Translations under genes and position numbers: made by a program
Assembly: GCA_029204225.1 (NCBI GenBank)
Contig: MU835778.1
Location: 1-36,400, forward strand
Direction of reading: 5' to 3'
DNA length: 36,400 nucleotides
From: Diphasiastrum complanatum
Taxonomy: Eukaryota > Streptophyta > Lycopodiopsida > Lycopodiales > Lycopodiaceae
In this document: in pieces, positions 1 through 10,995 of the stretch
Layout: the number at the start of each line of letters is the position of its first letter
Numbering within the stretch: the stretch's first letter is position 1
The notes under the pieces: generated by a model
What the model was told of the DNA's origin: nothing
Seen by the model: the letters and a program-made list of their open reading frames with translations, nothing else
The model's database searches: none

Positions 1-290
1 GGCTCCGAGTGTCAGAGGTGTGCCCGGCTGCCGATAGTCGGACTTGGCGTGGATAATTCATGCGTGCTTAATCCACGCATTTTGAATTTCACAACATCCG
101 ACCGATCTGCTGCCGGGAAAAGACATTTGCGTGGAACATCCACGCGTGGATAATCCACACGTGGATAATCCACACGCTTGTATCCACGCGTATATCCACG
201 CCAATCCACGTCTATATCCATGCAAAAAAAAATTTGCCCACGCGTCCTCCTTTGTATTGTGCGTGGATATTTGCTGTATGTGTTCTTGTG
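1..290. repeat. Palindrome-rich dispersed repeat, copy 1
   Basis: The stretch is packed with variants of GTGGATAATCCAC and short TATCCACGC units in both orientations, especially at 125-225. It is homologous to the right half of 8408-8888. Both copies share the block TTTGCGTGGAACATCCACGC, the series of 'tatccacg' units and the ending GTGTTCTTGTG. Here that ending lies at about 280-290, where recognisable copia gag begins abruptly, so the repeat end is also the truncation point of element A. Open frames that run through this stretch are by-products of the palindromes. The left end lies outside the window. Copy number and class are unknown. Confidence 0.7.
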
Positions 291-949
291 ATTGGAAGGA
301 TAAGATAGAATCTTTGTTGATTCTTTATGGTGCAATGGACATTGTATTAGGAATTGAAATTGAACCTGAAGCTTATGATGAGGCTCAGAGATTCAAGAAG
401 AGAGCAGGAATTGTTCTTCATATCATCAAGATCAATATCTCTGATGAGATGTTGAGAGAAATAAGTTCATGCACCTCAACTAAGGAGGCTTGGAATATCC
501 TTAAGTCAATTCATGAAGCAAAGATCACATCAAGAATTTTTACTCTTAGAAATCAGATCTTTTCTACTCTAGAGAACAGTGAACTAGTTCAAGTAGTCCT
601 TAATGGACTTAGGAAAGAGTATGCAAATTTTGTGCAATCTTATGCTATCAGGGACGAGCTACTATCTTTGGAGGCTTTGCATGATGTTCTTATTGCTAAA
701 GAATGCTGGCAAAAGAACAAGCTGTTGAAGATCAACAAACTTTCAAGGAAGGATGGTGGCAAAGCTCACTTTGCCAAGATCAAATCAAGAGGGAGGAGCA
801 AGAACAGTTTTTCTCAAGCCTTCAACAAGGACAAACCAAAGGACAAAGCAAAGAACAAAGACTATGGTGGACTAGAAGATGATTCAACTCATTCTTCTAT
901 CTTCAAGAAGAAGACTCACATGCAAGTTGTGGAGAGGCATCTCTCATGA
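291..949 (+). pseudogene. gag: Copia gag relic (element A)
   Basis: This is the capsid-type polyprotein of a Ty1/copia retrotransposon, UBN2/DUF4219-like. The frame stays open from 131, but recognisable gag starts only at about 291 with W-K-D-K-I-E-S-L-L, which matches W-K-V-R-M-E-S-L-L in element C. Typical later blocks are present: S-C-T-S-T-K-E-A-W, T-S-R-I-F-T-L-R and L-N-G-L-R-K-E-Y. About 35 N-terminal residues are replaced by the palindromic repeat. A block between the T-L-R-N-Q-I-F and L-V-Q-V-V-L-N-G motifs is shorter than in C. The basic, lysine-rich tail has lost its CCHC zinc knuckle. Protease follows in another frame at 946. It is a dead copy. Confidence 0.8.
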
Positions 950-1999
950 TGTCTAGTTTCTCCTCTTTATCCTTTAATGATGTATTTTGGTATATTGATA
1001 GTCGAGCCACAACTCATATGAGTTGCTCCAAGGATTCTTTTGTTTCTATTGAATCTGTTCTAGATCCTAAGAAATCAATATACACAGCTGATGGTGATGC
1101 ATGTGCAATTAAAGGAGTTGGAAGTTGTTCCTTGAAACTTGCATCTTCTATGAATTTACACTTTCCAATGTACTTTATGTTCCTAATCTCACAAAGAATG
1201 TGATTAGTGCTGGAAAGTTATTTGATGATGGTTTTGAAGTGGATTTCAATGTCAATAGCTGTTTTATAAAGAAAGAAGATAAGATCCTTGCATGTGGATC
1301 TAGATATGGAGGCATTTTCAAGTTAGATGTGCATGAAAATGCAAGTGCATGTGATGTTGCATTGATGACTTATGTTTCCAAGGAGGAGCTATGGCATAGG
1401 AGGTTGCATGTTTCCAATTTCAGATATATGTCTATTATAGTCAAGGAGATCAAGCCAAGAGTGGCTTATTCTATGGCAAAATCACATATGGATCCATATT
1501 TGAAGTCTTCTACCAAGACAAAACATCCTATGGAGTTGGAATATTCGGATGTTCATCTTTCTTTATCAGTAAGCAAGGGAGGTGTTTCTTGCTTTGCATG
1601 TACTATTGATGGTTCCACAAGTTACATTTGGCTTTGTCTTGTCTCTTCAAGTTTTATGGTGCATGTGTATGTTCCATCATGCAAACTTTATGGAGTTACA
1701 GAGCTAATGGAAGGAGTGCACTATATGGAGTCTTGTTCAGTTATAAGCCTAAGGTTGTGTACCTTAGTGTTCTTGAAGATTATTGCTTTGCATGTGGTTT
1801 CTTGGAAGGAAAGAAGGATGGAGATCCTAGTCTATGGATCATGGTTGGATGCTTATCCACCAAGGAAGGCTACATAGCCTATGCACTCTCTATCTCAAAG
1901 GTGTTTGAGCATGGAGATGTTATTGTTTTTCATGAAGATCTATTTTATATCTTGGAAGCACAGTATCTCATGATGCATCACAAGTCATTGCTATGGTGA
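946..1999 (+). pseudogene. Copia protease and integrase relic (element A)
   Basis: Residues near the start read Y-I-D-S-R-A-T-T-H-M. This is the retropepsin-like active site D-S-G-A-T-T-H-M with Gly replaced by Arg. A frame change near 1160-1200 leads into the GAG-pre-integrase segment (K-N-V-I-S-A-G-K-L) and E-E-L-W-H-R-R-L-H, the start of the integrase HHCC zinc domain. The cysteine pair is lost. The integrase core breaks off near 1660 after the S-Y-I-W region and resumes near 1690 in the SH3-like domain behind integrase (L-Y-G-V-L-F-S-Y-K-P-K-V), where B reads L-Y-E-V-L-F-K-K-K-P-K-V. The second Asp and the Glu of the catalytic triad are therefore deleted. Confidence 0.75.
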
Positions 2000-2026
2000 G
2001 TAATCAAGTTGTGATGGGGTCGAGGT

Positions 2027-2934
2027 TTGAGGAGGAGTCCTCAACATGCATGTCCAAGAAGATCTTCTTCATTGTACAAGGCTGAGTCCTTATGGATCTT
2101 ATTTCGCAAAAAAGAAAGGACAAGTGAAGGTGGTATTCATTGTATTCTACTCACCTATGGTTCTCTTTCTTTGATTGATGATGTACCTTGCTTAGTTGAG
2201 ATTTGCTTATCTCAAAGATCAAGTAAGATTGTTCTAGTTTTGGATGAAGTCTTTAGTTTGGAATTAATTCTTGTCATTGGTGACTTGATTGCATTTCAAA
2301 AACATCTAGAAAGTAAGATATTGTATCATCATTTGTATGCTCTTAAATTGAGTAAGAGAAAGTATGAGTTTAGTACTCATAGTTTGAAAAAAAGAGTTTT
2401 TTCATGTTTTGAGGCATATTGTGAATTTCTTTTGAGAGTAAGTGAAACATCCAATGAGGACACTTACATTCTTAAGAAAGTATTTAGCCTCAATTTGATC
2501 AAGTTTGAGTATGGTTTCAAGATTAGATCCTTTGAGGATAGAGTTCATAGTGATTGGACTAATGAAGCTAGTGTGCTTAATCTTGAATATGGGTCAAGAA
2601 ATAATCTTGATCTATTTGATCTTTGTGGTCATTATGAGGCTTGGAGGCCTCAGATTTTTCAGATTTTGATACAGCCAACTTCATGCATGTGGACTTTGCA
2701 GCCCAAGATCGACATCAGACATGCAGGAGGCACATTGGCATAGTAGCAATTTGGTGGAATATTTTTCAAAGGCATTTAGAAAAGATTTCTGTCAAAGAGA
2801 TCTTATCATGGTTATGGATTCTTGATCATCTTCAATTCAAATTCAAAGCAAAGAATCCACACACAAAAAGTTTCTTCATCAACAATGCGACCAACCTTGG
2901 AGGATTTCAAGTTCAAGTGATCAAGCCAAGTTGA
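2027..2934 (+). pseudogene. Degenerate copia pol tail (element A)
   Basis: Two overlapping frames (2027-2743 and 2641-2934) carry a degenerate module also seen in D (minus strand, 17400-17800) and F (minus strand, 34400-34660). Shared landmarks are T-H-S-L-K, L-L-R-V-S-E-T-S-N-E-D-T-Y and the Y-E-A-W-R-P-Q-I segment, which D reads Y-E-T-W-R-S-R-I. In D and F the same module lies beside sequence resembling the linker between copia integrase and reverse transcriptase. No RT signature (YVDD or GLKQAPR-like) is visible. The frame stops just before the polypurine tract of the 3' LTR, so the whole RT-RNase H space has been replaced by this module. Confidence 0.5.
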
Positions 2935-2938
2935 TAAC

Positions 2939-2951
2939 TTTTTAGGAGGAG
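2939..2951 (+). other. Polypurine tract of element A
   Basis: TTTTAGGAGGAG lies directly before the LTR start TGTGAAGAA. Element B has an equivalent tract, TTTTTAGGAG, before TGTT. This is the expected plus-strand priming site of an LTR retrotransposon. Confidence 0.65.
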
Positions 2952-3655
2952 TGTGAAGAATAAAAAGCTATCCAACTTGTCTATAGGGGTTGATGAGAAA
3001 AATCATCTTGCTTGTGCATTTACAAGTTGTAAATATCATTCTCTAGCATGTACAAACTTGAGCTACATGAATGCACGGTGTCTAGATGGTCATATTCACT
3101 TTGTTCCATTGTATATATCAAAGGTATGTGAATTGAGCACATGACCTTGTAGATCTAGGCGAGTTTGAGTTAGGTAGATCTAGATTTGATGACATGCATA
3201 AAACTAAGTGACATGCAAAATCAGTTAGTGTGCATGCATGCAACATGCAATCACTGCATGCAACATGCAAGTTAGTATACATGTTCTACACATGTCCAAG
3301 TCATCTAGGGAAGTCACATGCAAGACATGCAAACACTATTTGACACATGCATGTAGTTTTGTAGGTCCATAGTTGAGAAATTGACATTTGGACAAAGTAG
3401 GTAGGAGCTAGGTGCAATTTCAGCATGCAAGCTGTTAGGTGTCATTATGATAAGAGTTTACACTTGATTAGGTGTAGGGAATGCATTGAATGCAAGGAGT
3501 ACCACGAATTTTGGCTCTCCTATATATGTACATATCTAACGATGAATCAAGCTTTGCTAATGTCATAATGTCAAAATTGGATCTCATGCTATTTTGCTTG
3601 TTTTGATATTCTCTCTCTAACTCGAGTAGAAGGCATTTTTCATACATTATTTTGG
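2952..3655 (+). mobile_element. 3' LTR of element A (right end unclear)
   Basis: It begins TGTGAAGAATAAAAAGC right after the polypurine tract. The segment around 3540-3630 matches the reverse complement of the B LTR: 'tcaagctttg', then 'ttggatct', then 'ctctctctaactc.agtag'. A TATA-like TATATATG sits at 3521-3528, where an LTR promoter would be. Similarity to B fades after about 3640, so the 3' end of this LTR has been lost or has diverged. Many CATGCA and ACATGCA units occur at 3190-3360. Confidence 0.65.
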
Positions 3656-3674
3656 TTGATGCTAATCGATTACC

Positions 3675-3740
3675 AGTTCATGCTACCCTAATTCATAGTA
3701 TCTTGATTTATGTTTCATGCTTACTAGTTCATGCTACTCT
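3675..3740. repeat. 66-bp direct repeat, copy 1
   Basis: This segment matches 4177-4242 over 66 bp with two differences counted by eye. It contains its own internal half-repeats built on 'agttcatgctac'. The two copies flank the GA microsatellite and the telomere-box segment. Confidence 0.85.
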
Positions 3741-3817
3741 TATTTGTAGGATCTTAATCTATTCCTATTATTTTAATTTGCAAGATCATAATTTATGTGT
3801 TGTGTATGAGTTATGTT

Positions 3818-3824
<7 letters not shown>

Positions 3825-3876
<52 letters not shown>
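3825..3876. repeat. GA microsatellite, 52 bp
   Basis: Pure dinucleotide GA, followed by one T interruption and a few more GA units. It produces spurious poly-Arg/Glu and poly-Ser/Leu frames on the two strands. Confidence 0.98.
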
Positions 3877-3882
<6 letters not shown>

Positions 3883-4109
3883 GAGTTAAAGGTAACCAGC
3901 ACTCTCAATTCTAGGAAGGTGTATAGCTCTTGTTTTCTTCCATTAAAGGCATGGTTCAAATGTTTCTTGTTGGACGATAAGTTCCACAAAAAAGCCCAAA
4001 CGTCATGAGGAGGGAGCCTGTGGTGACATTTTAGAATACGATATAATCATACGGTTCGGGAGTTCTGATTAGCACTCTACTATATTCTTTCTTTTTTTTC
4101 TCCTCGTGT

Positions 4110-4123
4110 TTTAGGGTTTAGGG
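4110..4123 (+). repeat. Interstitial telomere box
   Basis: Two perfect TTTAGGG units, the plant telomere repeat, are followed by a short GT run. This is too short to be a telomere. A second pair occurs in the opposite orientation at 33549-33565. Confidence 0.75.
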
Positions 4124-4176
4124 TGTGTGTGTGCGTGTGCAAGTGTGATGCCATTTGTTTATGTTTCATGATTACT

Positions 4177-4242
4177 AGTTCATGCTACCCTAATTCGTAG
4201 TATCTTGATTTATGTTTCATGCTTCCTAGTTCATGCTACTCT
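4177..4242. repeat. 66-bp direct repeat, copy 2
   Basis: Second copy of 3675-3740, in the same orientation and about 500 bp away. Between 4243 and 4690 I see no recognisable gene; the short frame at 4291-4506 has no known motif. Confidence 0.85.
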
Positions 4243-4706
4243 GATAACCACAAACCATAACCCTAACAATATTAATGATGACACAAATCCATGGAGGATG
4301 CAAACGGGGCTAACTGGATCCTCGATCAAGTTGTATGTGTCAATTGGGTGTCTCGCCTAAAAATGACGACACCAAAGAGGCATATGCTATGTAGGCCGTT
4401 GACATTCTTGAACCTCATGATTCACCACATCAAAATGAGAAAAGTGTGTCTGCTACTTCAAACTCAATACTCGGACAGAGCAACTCAAGAGCACCTCTCA
4501 CCTTAGATCGAGGAGGTCTATGAGAAGACGAGACTAATGAAGACTGAGAGCCGAGAAATACTAGCTAGGAAAGACATGCAAGAACTATGTAAGCCTCATG
4601 GTGAATCCCGGAAGATGGAATGACCATAGGAACTAGTATTTCTAGGCAAATATAATAAATGCAAGTAGACCCCTCTTAAAGAAAGTAGAGTGAACACTCC
4701 TAAAAA

Positions 4707-5004
4707 TTAATCTATGTTGACTTGAACATGGATCTTGGAATTATTCCAAGATTGGCTCTATGCTTGATGAATGAATTTTTGTTCAAATGTTTGGTGAGCA
4801 AATCTGCAATACATTTGAGACATCTAGTTGAAAAACTTGCCATTTGAAAAAACAAGCAATGGAAATGATGATTCTGATTGATACCATTTTTGCAACTGGA
4901 GCAAAAGTCTCGACATAATCAAGTCCATAAACTTGAGCACAAAGTCTTGTCTTGTACTTGTTGATTGTGCCATCATGATTATATTTGACTCGAAAAACCC
5001 ATTT
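4707..5004 (-). pseudogene. RT start fused to RNase H end in element B
   Basis: After I-G, a stop replaces the usual Cys. The RT frame then reads K-W-V-F-R-V-K-Y-N-H-D-G and F-A-P-V-A-K-M, and reaches F-Q-L-D-V-S-N, the first catalytic Asp block of copia RT. There the sequence jumps, with a frame change, to A-D-L-L-T-K-H-L-N-K, the last block of copia RNase H. Everything between, including YVDD and the RNase H active site, is deleted. The tail ends in TAG just before the polypurine tract. Confidence 0.75.
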
Positions 5005-5723
5005 TCAACCAATAGTGTGCTTGTTGGATGGAAGATCCACAAGCTCCCATGTCTTGTTGGCAATCAATGTATCATATTTCTCCTTCATGGCTAGAAACCA
5101 TTCTTTTGAGTTGAGTGCATCATACACATCCTTTGGGTCTTTATGTGAAACAAAATATGCGTAATTAGTGGAGTTGAGTTTCACTTGCTTGCCTTTATCT
5201 CCATATGTAAGCCTCTTAGGCCCGGATTTTTCTCTTTGTGATCTCCTTGGTGAAAAAATTCGAGGTGACTCCTCAATTCTTGGCCCCATCTCTCCATGAT
5301 AATCTTCAAGGGTGATGATAGGAGAATCCTTTTGAGAATCTTTGATCTCAGCCTCATCAAAAATGTATAATTGATTCTCATGGAAAATAACATCTCTACT
5401 CTCAATTGTAATTGAGGTAGAGGGAACATAAATTCTGTATGACTTCTTGTAGGATGAGTATCCAACCATGATCCCTTTGACTGAATTTGGATCATCTCTT
5501 TTCCTTGTTTCCAAGGGTACATGAACAAAGCAAGCCATCCAAAAACTGTAAGGTGATCAACCTTAGGTTTCTTCTTAAACAAGACTTCATATAGTGATTT
5601 TCCTACAAGTGCATTGTGAGGTAATCTATTGCACAAATAATTTGCACAATTAATTGCTTCACTCCAATATTCAATAGGCAAAGAAGCTTCAACTCGAATT
5701 GCTTTAGCACATTCACATAGAGA
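5005..5723 (-). pseudogene. Integrase C-terminus and RT linker of element B
   Basis: Two frames (5181-5681 and 5005-5538) together cover the SH3-like domain after integrase. The first holds L-P-I-E-Y-W-S-E-A-I and L-Y-E-V-L-F-K-K-K-P-K-V. After a frameshift near 5535 the second holds G-Y-S-S-Y-K-K-S-Y-R-I-Y and R-D-V-I-F-H-E. Next comes the acidic and Pro/Ser-rich linker and the first RT residues, A-L-N-S-K-E-W-F-L-A-M-K-E. This region is useful as a reference for reading the degenerate linkers in C, D and F. Confidence 0.8.
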
Positions 5724-6587
5724 TCAATTTTTTCTTTTAGCAACTCCATTTTGAGATGGAGAATAAGCACAAGAAAACTCTCTCTTAATCCCTTCAACCT
5801 CACAATAATCATAGAACTTGTTGGAGATGTATTCACCTCCTCCATCACATCTCAAAGCTTTAACTTTGAAAGAAAACTGTTTCTCAACATAAGCTTTGAA
5901 AACAAGGAAGTGTTCAAACACCATAGCTTTTGAAGAAAGAAGGTACGACCAAGTATATCTTGTAAAATCATCAATGAAGGTAACAAAACAAGTTGCACAA
6001 CCAATACTTTTTGAGGAAGAAAAATGAACATCCGAGTGAATTAGTTCCAAAAGATGAGAAATCTTAATGGAAGACTTTTGATATGGCTTTCTATGTAATT
6101 TTGCAATAGCACAAGCCTCACATGGCCTGATATCTTTGGAAAGTGATCTTGGTAGGCCAATAGCCTTATCATTCTTGATCATAGAAAGCATAGATTTATA
6201 GTTAGAATGCCCCAACCTTCTATGCCATAACTCCTCCTTAGACATAAGAGCAATTTCACAAAAGTTTGCATTCTCATAGGAATTTATCTTGAAGATGCCA
6301 CCATATCTAAATCCATTAGCTAGGATCTCATCATCTTTCTTAATAAAGCAAGTATTGGAATTGAATTTTACATCACAACCACAATCAAGCAACTTTCCAA
6401 CACTTATCAAGTTTTTTGTAAGCTTAGAAACAAAAAGAACATTGGAAAGTGATAGAACTTTAGAAGAAGCAAGTTTTAATGGAATATTGCCAATTCCCTC
6501 AATAGAGCATTCATGATCATTTGTTGTATAAATAGATTTTTTAAGTCCTTTATAAGGTACAATAGAGTCAAAAGACTCCTTTGACAA
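5724..6587 (-). pseudogene. Integrase of element B, catalytic Glu replaced by Lys
   Basis: The frame starts in the protease tail, passes through pre-integrase (K-N-L-I-S-V-G-K-L-L) and enters integrase. The zinc domain is complete: W-H-R-R-L-G-H then C-E-A-C. The core has the first Asp (H-S-D-V-H) and the second Asp (R-C-D-G-G-G-E-Y). The normal N-G-V-A-E-R-K-N reads N-G-V-A-K-R-K-N, which removes the Glu of the DDE triad. The frame then meets a TGA, probably from an Arg codon, and the homologous sequence continues beyond it. Integration activity would be lost even without the stop. Confidence 0.85.
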
Positions 6588-6886
6588 GACATATGTGATG
6601 AGGCACCACTATCAATGTACCATGCTCCATTCTTCTTGAAGGGTGTTGAAAAAAAACTTGACACCATGAGGGATCCTTCTCCATCACTTGCAATAAAGTC
6701 TTCTTCCTTCTCATTAGAGAGATTTGCTTGTTTGAGTTGATTTTTCTTTTTGAAGCAATTAGAGGCATAGTGCCCCTTCTTGCCACAAAAAAAACACTTG
6801 ACTTTCTGAAAATCAGCAAAAAAGCTGATTAAGAGGTCTGAAAATCGCTGATTTTCACACGTGCGAAGTTCCAAAATTCCATACAA
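6476..6886 (-). pseudogene. Gag C-terminus and protease of element B
   Basis: It contains a perfect retroviral zinc knuckle, C-F-F-C-G-K-K-G-H-Y-A-S-N-C (C-x2-C-x4-H-x4-C), which binds the genomic RNA. About 50 residues later comes the aspartic protease site W-Y-I-D-S-G-A-S-S-H-M, with an intact D-S-G triad. The frame changes near 6590, directly after the protease site, into the frame at 5724-6587. The part of gag upstream of the knuckle is not recognisable. The copy cannot make a complete polyprotein. Confidence 0.85.
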
Positions 6887-7038
6887 TGTCCATTCTGATA
6901 TGAAAATCTAGTTTCTATGCTCTTTGATCCAAACACTTTTCAAGAAAAGGTAAAGAAAAGTGATAAATAGCTTTTTTGCTTGAATTGGGCTCACAAATTC
7001 TTGCACAAACAGAGATAATAGCATGCAAAGCTTAATTT

Positions 7039-7051
7039 GGCTCTGATACCA
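7039..7051 (-). other. Primer-binding site of element B
   Basis: The reverse complement is TGGTATCAGAGCC, the perfect plant copia PBS for initiator tRNA-Met. It touches the LTR end at 7052. Confidence 0.9.
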
Positions 7052-7846
7052 TGATAAAATTCCAACAAGCTCACACGTGTGGGGAATGATTCTCAAGTGT
7101 GAATGATCTTGTTAAGCTCTGTGTTTAGCACATAAATTGATTCTAGATTGAATGCCAAGATCTAGTACAAGATTTTATGGCTAAATCACAATCTAGATGC
7201 TAAGAGTCAAAGAATGATTTCTTTGGAAAACAAGAGAGAAGAAGTACAAGAATTTAATGCATTAGCATAAGCCTCTACTTGAGTTAGAGAGAGAAAGAGA
7301 AAGCAACATTCAAACAAATAATGGTGTAGATCCAAATTGACATGGAATAGCTTCAAAGCTTGGTTCTTCATCAAAAGTTATGAGAGAGTCTACACATATT
7401 TATGTAGTTTGGAGTAGCTCGAGGTAGAACCATCTTCATCCAACTTTCATCCACATCTAAAAGTGAAAACTAGAGAATTAGTGACATTTGTCACTTTACA
7501 TGCATGCATTTCTACCTATTTTTCCAAGTGTCAAATTTTTAAATAGAATTGTACAAATCATCATGCATGTGTCCAATTCACTTTGTGCATGCCTTGCATG
7601 TCACTATGGATCACTTACAACCATTGCATGTGATATGCCACGAGTTTCTACAAGCCTATTATTGACATTTCTATGTCTACATTCTATATGCAAGTTGTAT
7701 ATTACCAACTAGACTTGAAGAACCCATGTAGCTCGAGTTTCTTCTAGGCCAAATTTGGCATTTACAATATGAAACAACATATACACATAGAAATTTCTTT
7801 TGTCAAAAGCCTAAAGTCAAGTTAGATGATTTTTCGTTTTTCAACA
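7052..7846 (-). mobile_element. 5' LTR of element B, 795 bp
   Basis: On the minus strand it starts TGTTGAAAAACG at 7846 and ends TTTTATCA next to the PBS. It is homologous to the A 3' LTR, including the start region (about 30 bp with a few differences) and the 'ctctctctaactcaagtag' block. A CACACGTGTG palindrome lies at 7072-7081. The element is inserted in gag-like sequence of relic H. The adjacent 5 bp AGTGT (7847-7851) cannot be matched at the other side because that end is lost. Confidence 0.8.
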
Positions 7847-8340
7847 AGTGTCACGAGGTCAAGCTTCATGCTATCTTCGATGGATGATGACAACATGGCT
7901 ACTGATCGATGCCATTGCTATAGATTGTGTTCTTCAACTGTCCTTTCTGGTTTCTTGTTCTAAATGCTTGTCTCATGGATCTGATAGCTCTTTTGCTATA
8001 TCAGGTCTCAGATATGAGCTTGTTCGGGCTCTGATACCACTGTTGGGAAATCTCCTAGCCGATAAGGGGTGGTTTGATAACTTATATAAATGTTTTGCTA
8101 CTACAAAATTGAGATAAAAAAATGTTGAGTGCATATTTTTTCATTCTATGCAAATGCAATGTATAGTCTATTTATGAATTGAATGCAATGTAAATTGATT
8201 TTCAAGCACATAAGTTTAGTATGATGGAATGCAATGCATAGTGTATGAAGATTAGAAATGATGCAATGTATAATCTACGTAAAATAGAAATACAATCTAT
8301 GATATAATGCAATTTAGAATAGTAATGATAGATTTTTGCC
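7847..8340 (-). mobile_element. 5' end of copia relic H: gag fragment, leader, PBS, partial LTR
   Basis: At 8030-8042 the reverse complement reads TGGTATCAGAGCC, followed by a leader similar to that of element G. The segment next to B ('atccatcgaagatag...cttgacct') matches G gag near 22540-22570, so this is the 5' end of a G-related element. Upstream, the reverse-strand LTR ends ...GATTTCCCAACA plus one spacer base. Its start could not be placed; AT-rich sequence continues to about 8340. B is inserted in the gag segment. Confidence 0.65.
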
Positions 8341-8407
8341 TCTCAAAAACCAAAAACTACGTGAGGAACCATCAGGTTCGTGCGTCAAATATTTCTTTTT
8401 TTGTCAA

Positions 8408-8888
8408 AAAAAAATTTGCGTGGATAATTTACGCATGGATAGCATGTGGAAAACTTTCCATGGACTATCCACAGGCCTAACTCTCTAGACTTTCCCATGG
8501 ATAGCGCGTAGACAATCCATGCATGGATAATTATCCACGCACTATCCACTGATTATCCACGCAAAAGCCAATCTCTTTTATATTGTGGAATTACTATGAT
8601 GTGGATAATCCATGCAAAGCCACCATCCCTGAGCCGGTTTCCAAGATCTGACCATGGGAAAAACTTTGCGTGGAACATCCACGCAGCTTAAATTTTTTGA
8701 TTTTCCACCTCCGATGTACAATTGTTGCCAGAAATGATGTTTGCATGGATAATCCATGCATGATTGTTCCACACACACGTATCCTCGCCTATATCTACAT
8801 TGATCCACGACTATATCGACGCGATAATTTTTTATCCCCGCGCGTTTCTTGAATGCTACGTGGATATTTTGATGTTGTGTTCTTGTGT
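8408..8888. repeat. Palindrome-rich dispersed repeat, copy 2
   Basis: The cluster includes 'ttatccacgcactatccac' (8531 onward), GTGGATAATCCATGC (8600-8615) and GCATGGATAATCCATGC (8743-8759). The part from about 8600 aligns with 1-290 in the same order, with an extra insert after the GGAACATCCACGC block. It ends with the same GTGTTCTTGTG. It lies directly downstream (3') of the Ulp1-like relic at 8905-9913. Confidence 0.75.
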
Positions 8889-8894
8889 GAACCG

Positions 8895-8924
8895 CTCAAC
8901 TTGAGTATCATTGTTCAAGTTGAG
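8895..8924. repeat. Perfect 10-bp hairpin
   Basis: CTCAACTTGA and TCAAGTTGAG pair across a 10-base loop, at the boundary between the palindromic repeat and the last exon of the protease relic. Function unknown. Confidence 0.5.
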
Positions 8925-9913
8925 AGAGTCTTTCTTTTCTATGATCTCTACATCCAATTCTCCAGATGGAAGTAACTTTGGTGGATAACACTATGTGATT
9001 GCAATTGGATATGAATTTTCGATAACAAGTTTTATTGTCTCCTACCAGAAATGCATTATCTCCATTGGGGAGACCTTCGGACAAGGAGGCTACAAAAAAT
9101 AAAAACACAAACACATGTTATTAATCAAGAATAAGTGATTGAGAATTATGAATATCTGATTGTGATTGTGAATAAATAGATTACCTCAAGCAGATTCGAA
9201 AGCTTATCGTGTAGTGCAAGCCAATTAAAAAAATATTTGGCATTGTATACCGTATACCAGCCACAACTAACAGAGTCAACTTGTTGGGAGGACTGTAGTG
9301 TTCAAATATATACAAATGTTAGAAAAAAAAATTGTGTGAAAAAAAGTAGATGGTATATTGGATCAAATTGCACATGATTAAATGAAAATCTACAAAAGAA
9401 ACAAACGTGCGCCAAATCGATATCAAATAAACAATACCTTTGCATCAAACATTTTAAACTTTGTATATAGGTTGTTGCCTTGGCACTGGAAAGAGTTACA
9501 CACACCTTCATCATTGACATATAAAGACAAAGCATATAAGCTCCAGTGGCCACTGTAGTTAAAAATCAATGTGTTTTTTAGATTGCAAGTAAAATCAAAA
9601 TTCATATGGAAAAATCAACTTATTAAAATGTGAAAGGCATACACTTACTTGTGTATATATGGGAGCACAAGCAATGGAGTCCCCTGTCTGATGTTTTGTA
9701 TTATCTCAGAGTGCAAGGTGGCAAAGTCGGGGAAATGGAAAGCACTCATGAATTGTATAGGAAATAATGAGACATCTATAAAAATTGAAATTCGAAAAAA
9801 CTCCATCCAATATTTAATGGCCCTCTCTCCTACATTGTCGCCTAACATGTTATTTTTATTTTCGATTTCACCTCTAATTTACTAAGGGGAAGACCTATTT
9901 TGGCCTTCGGCAT
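8905..9913 (-). pseudogene. Ulp1-type (C48) cysteine protease relic, four exons
   Basis: Ulp1 enzymes cleave SUMO from proteins or mature it. Exons read on the minus strand are: about 9913-9649 (W-M-E-F-F-R then L-L-V-L-P-Y-I-H), 9552-9438 (G-H-W-S-L-Y-A-L, giving the catalytic His, and M-F-D-A-K, the likely Asp), 9292-9185 (S-Q-Q-V-D-S-V-S-C-G-W, giving Gln and Cys) and 9089 downward. All introns begin GT and end AG. The phases fit: 115 nt is one base plus 38 codons, and 108 nt is 36 codons. The intron sites equal those of the relic at 26168-28272. The 5' half is absent and exon 1 seems to need a frameshift near 9855. The last exon stops at about 9042 or, in another frame, runs to 8908. The catalytic residues are all present, so decay may be recent, or exons may lie outside what I recognised. 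Confidence 0.7.
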
Positions 9914-10990
<1,077 letters not shown>

Positions 10991-10995
10991 TGTGT

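Larger units (their letters stand above)
4691..7051 (-). mobile_element. Internal region of copia element B
   Basis: Read on the minus strand from the primer-binding site at 7039-7051, the order is a short leader, zinc knuckle, protease, pre-integrase, integrase, SH3-like domain, RT start, RNase H end and polypurine tract (about 4697-4706). The N-terminal half of gag is missing: only about 150 bp separate the leader from the knuckle. The 3' LTR is absent. After the tract only TGTT matches the 5' LTR start, then the sequence differs. The element belongs to the same family as A by LTR and protein similarity. Confidence 0.85.

Noticed and set aside
125-225. TTATCCACA-like units that resemble bacterial DnaA boxes, suggesting a replication origin
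   Set aside because: Everything around is plant retrotransposon sequence and the units are part of a palindromic repeat found twice. No bacterial genes are present.
12-335. Minus-strand 107-codon frame rich in R-V-D-Y-P
   Set aside because: It arises from translating the GTGGATAATCCAC repeats.
4110-4123. A telomere end
   Set aside because: Only two units, with ordinary sequence on both sides.
7848-8117. Plus-strand 89-codon frame as a small gene
   Set aside because: It lies antisense across the gag fragment, leader, PBS and LTR end of relic H.
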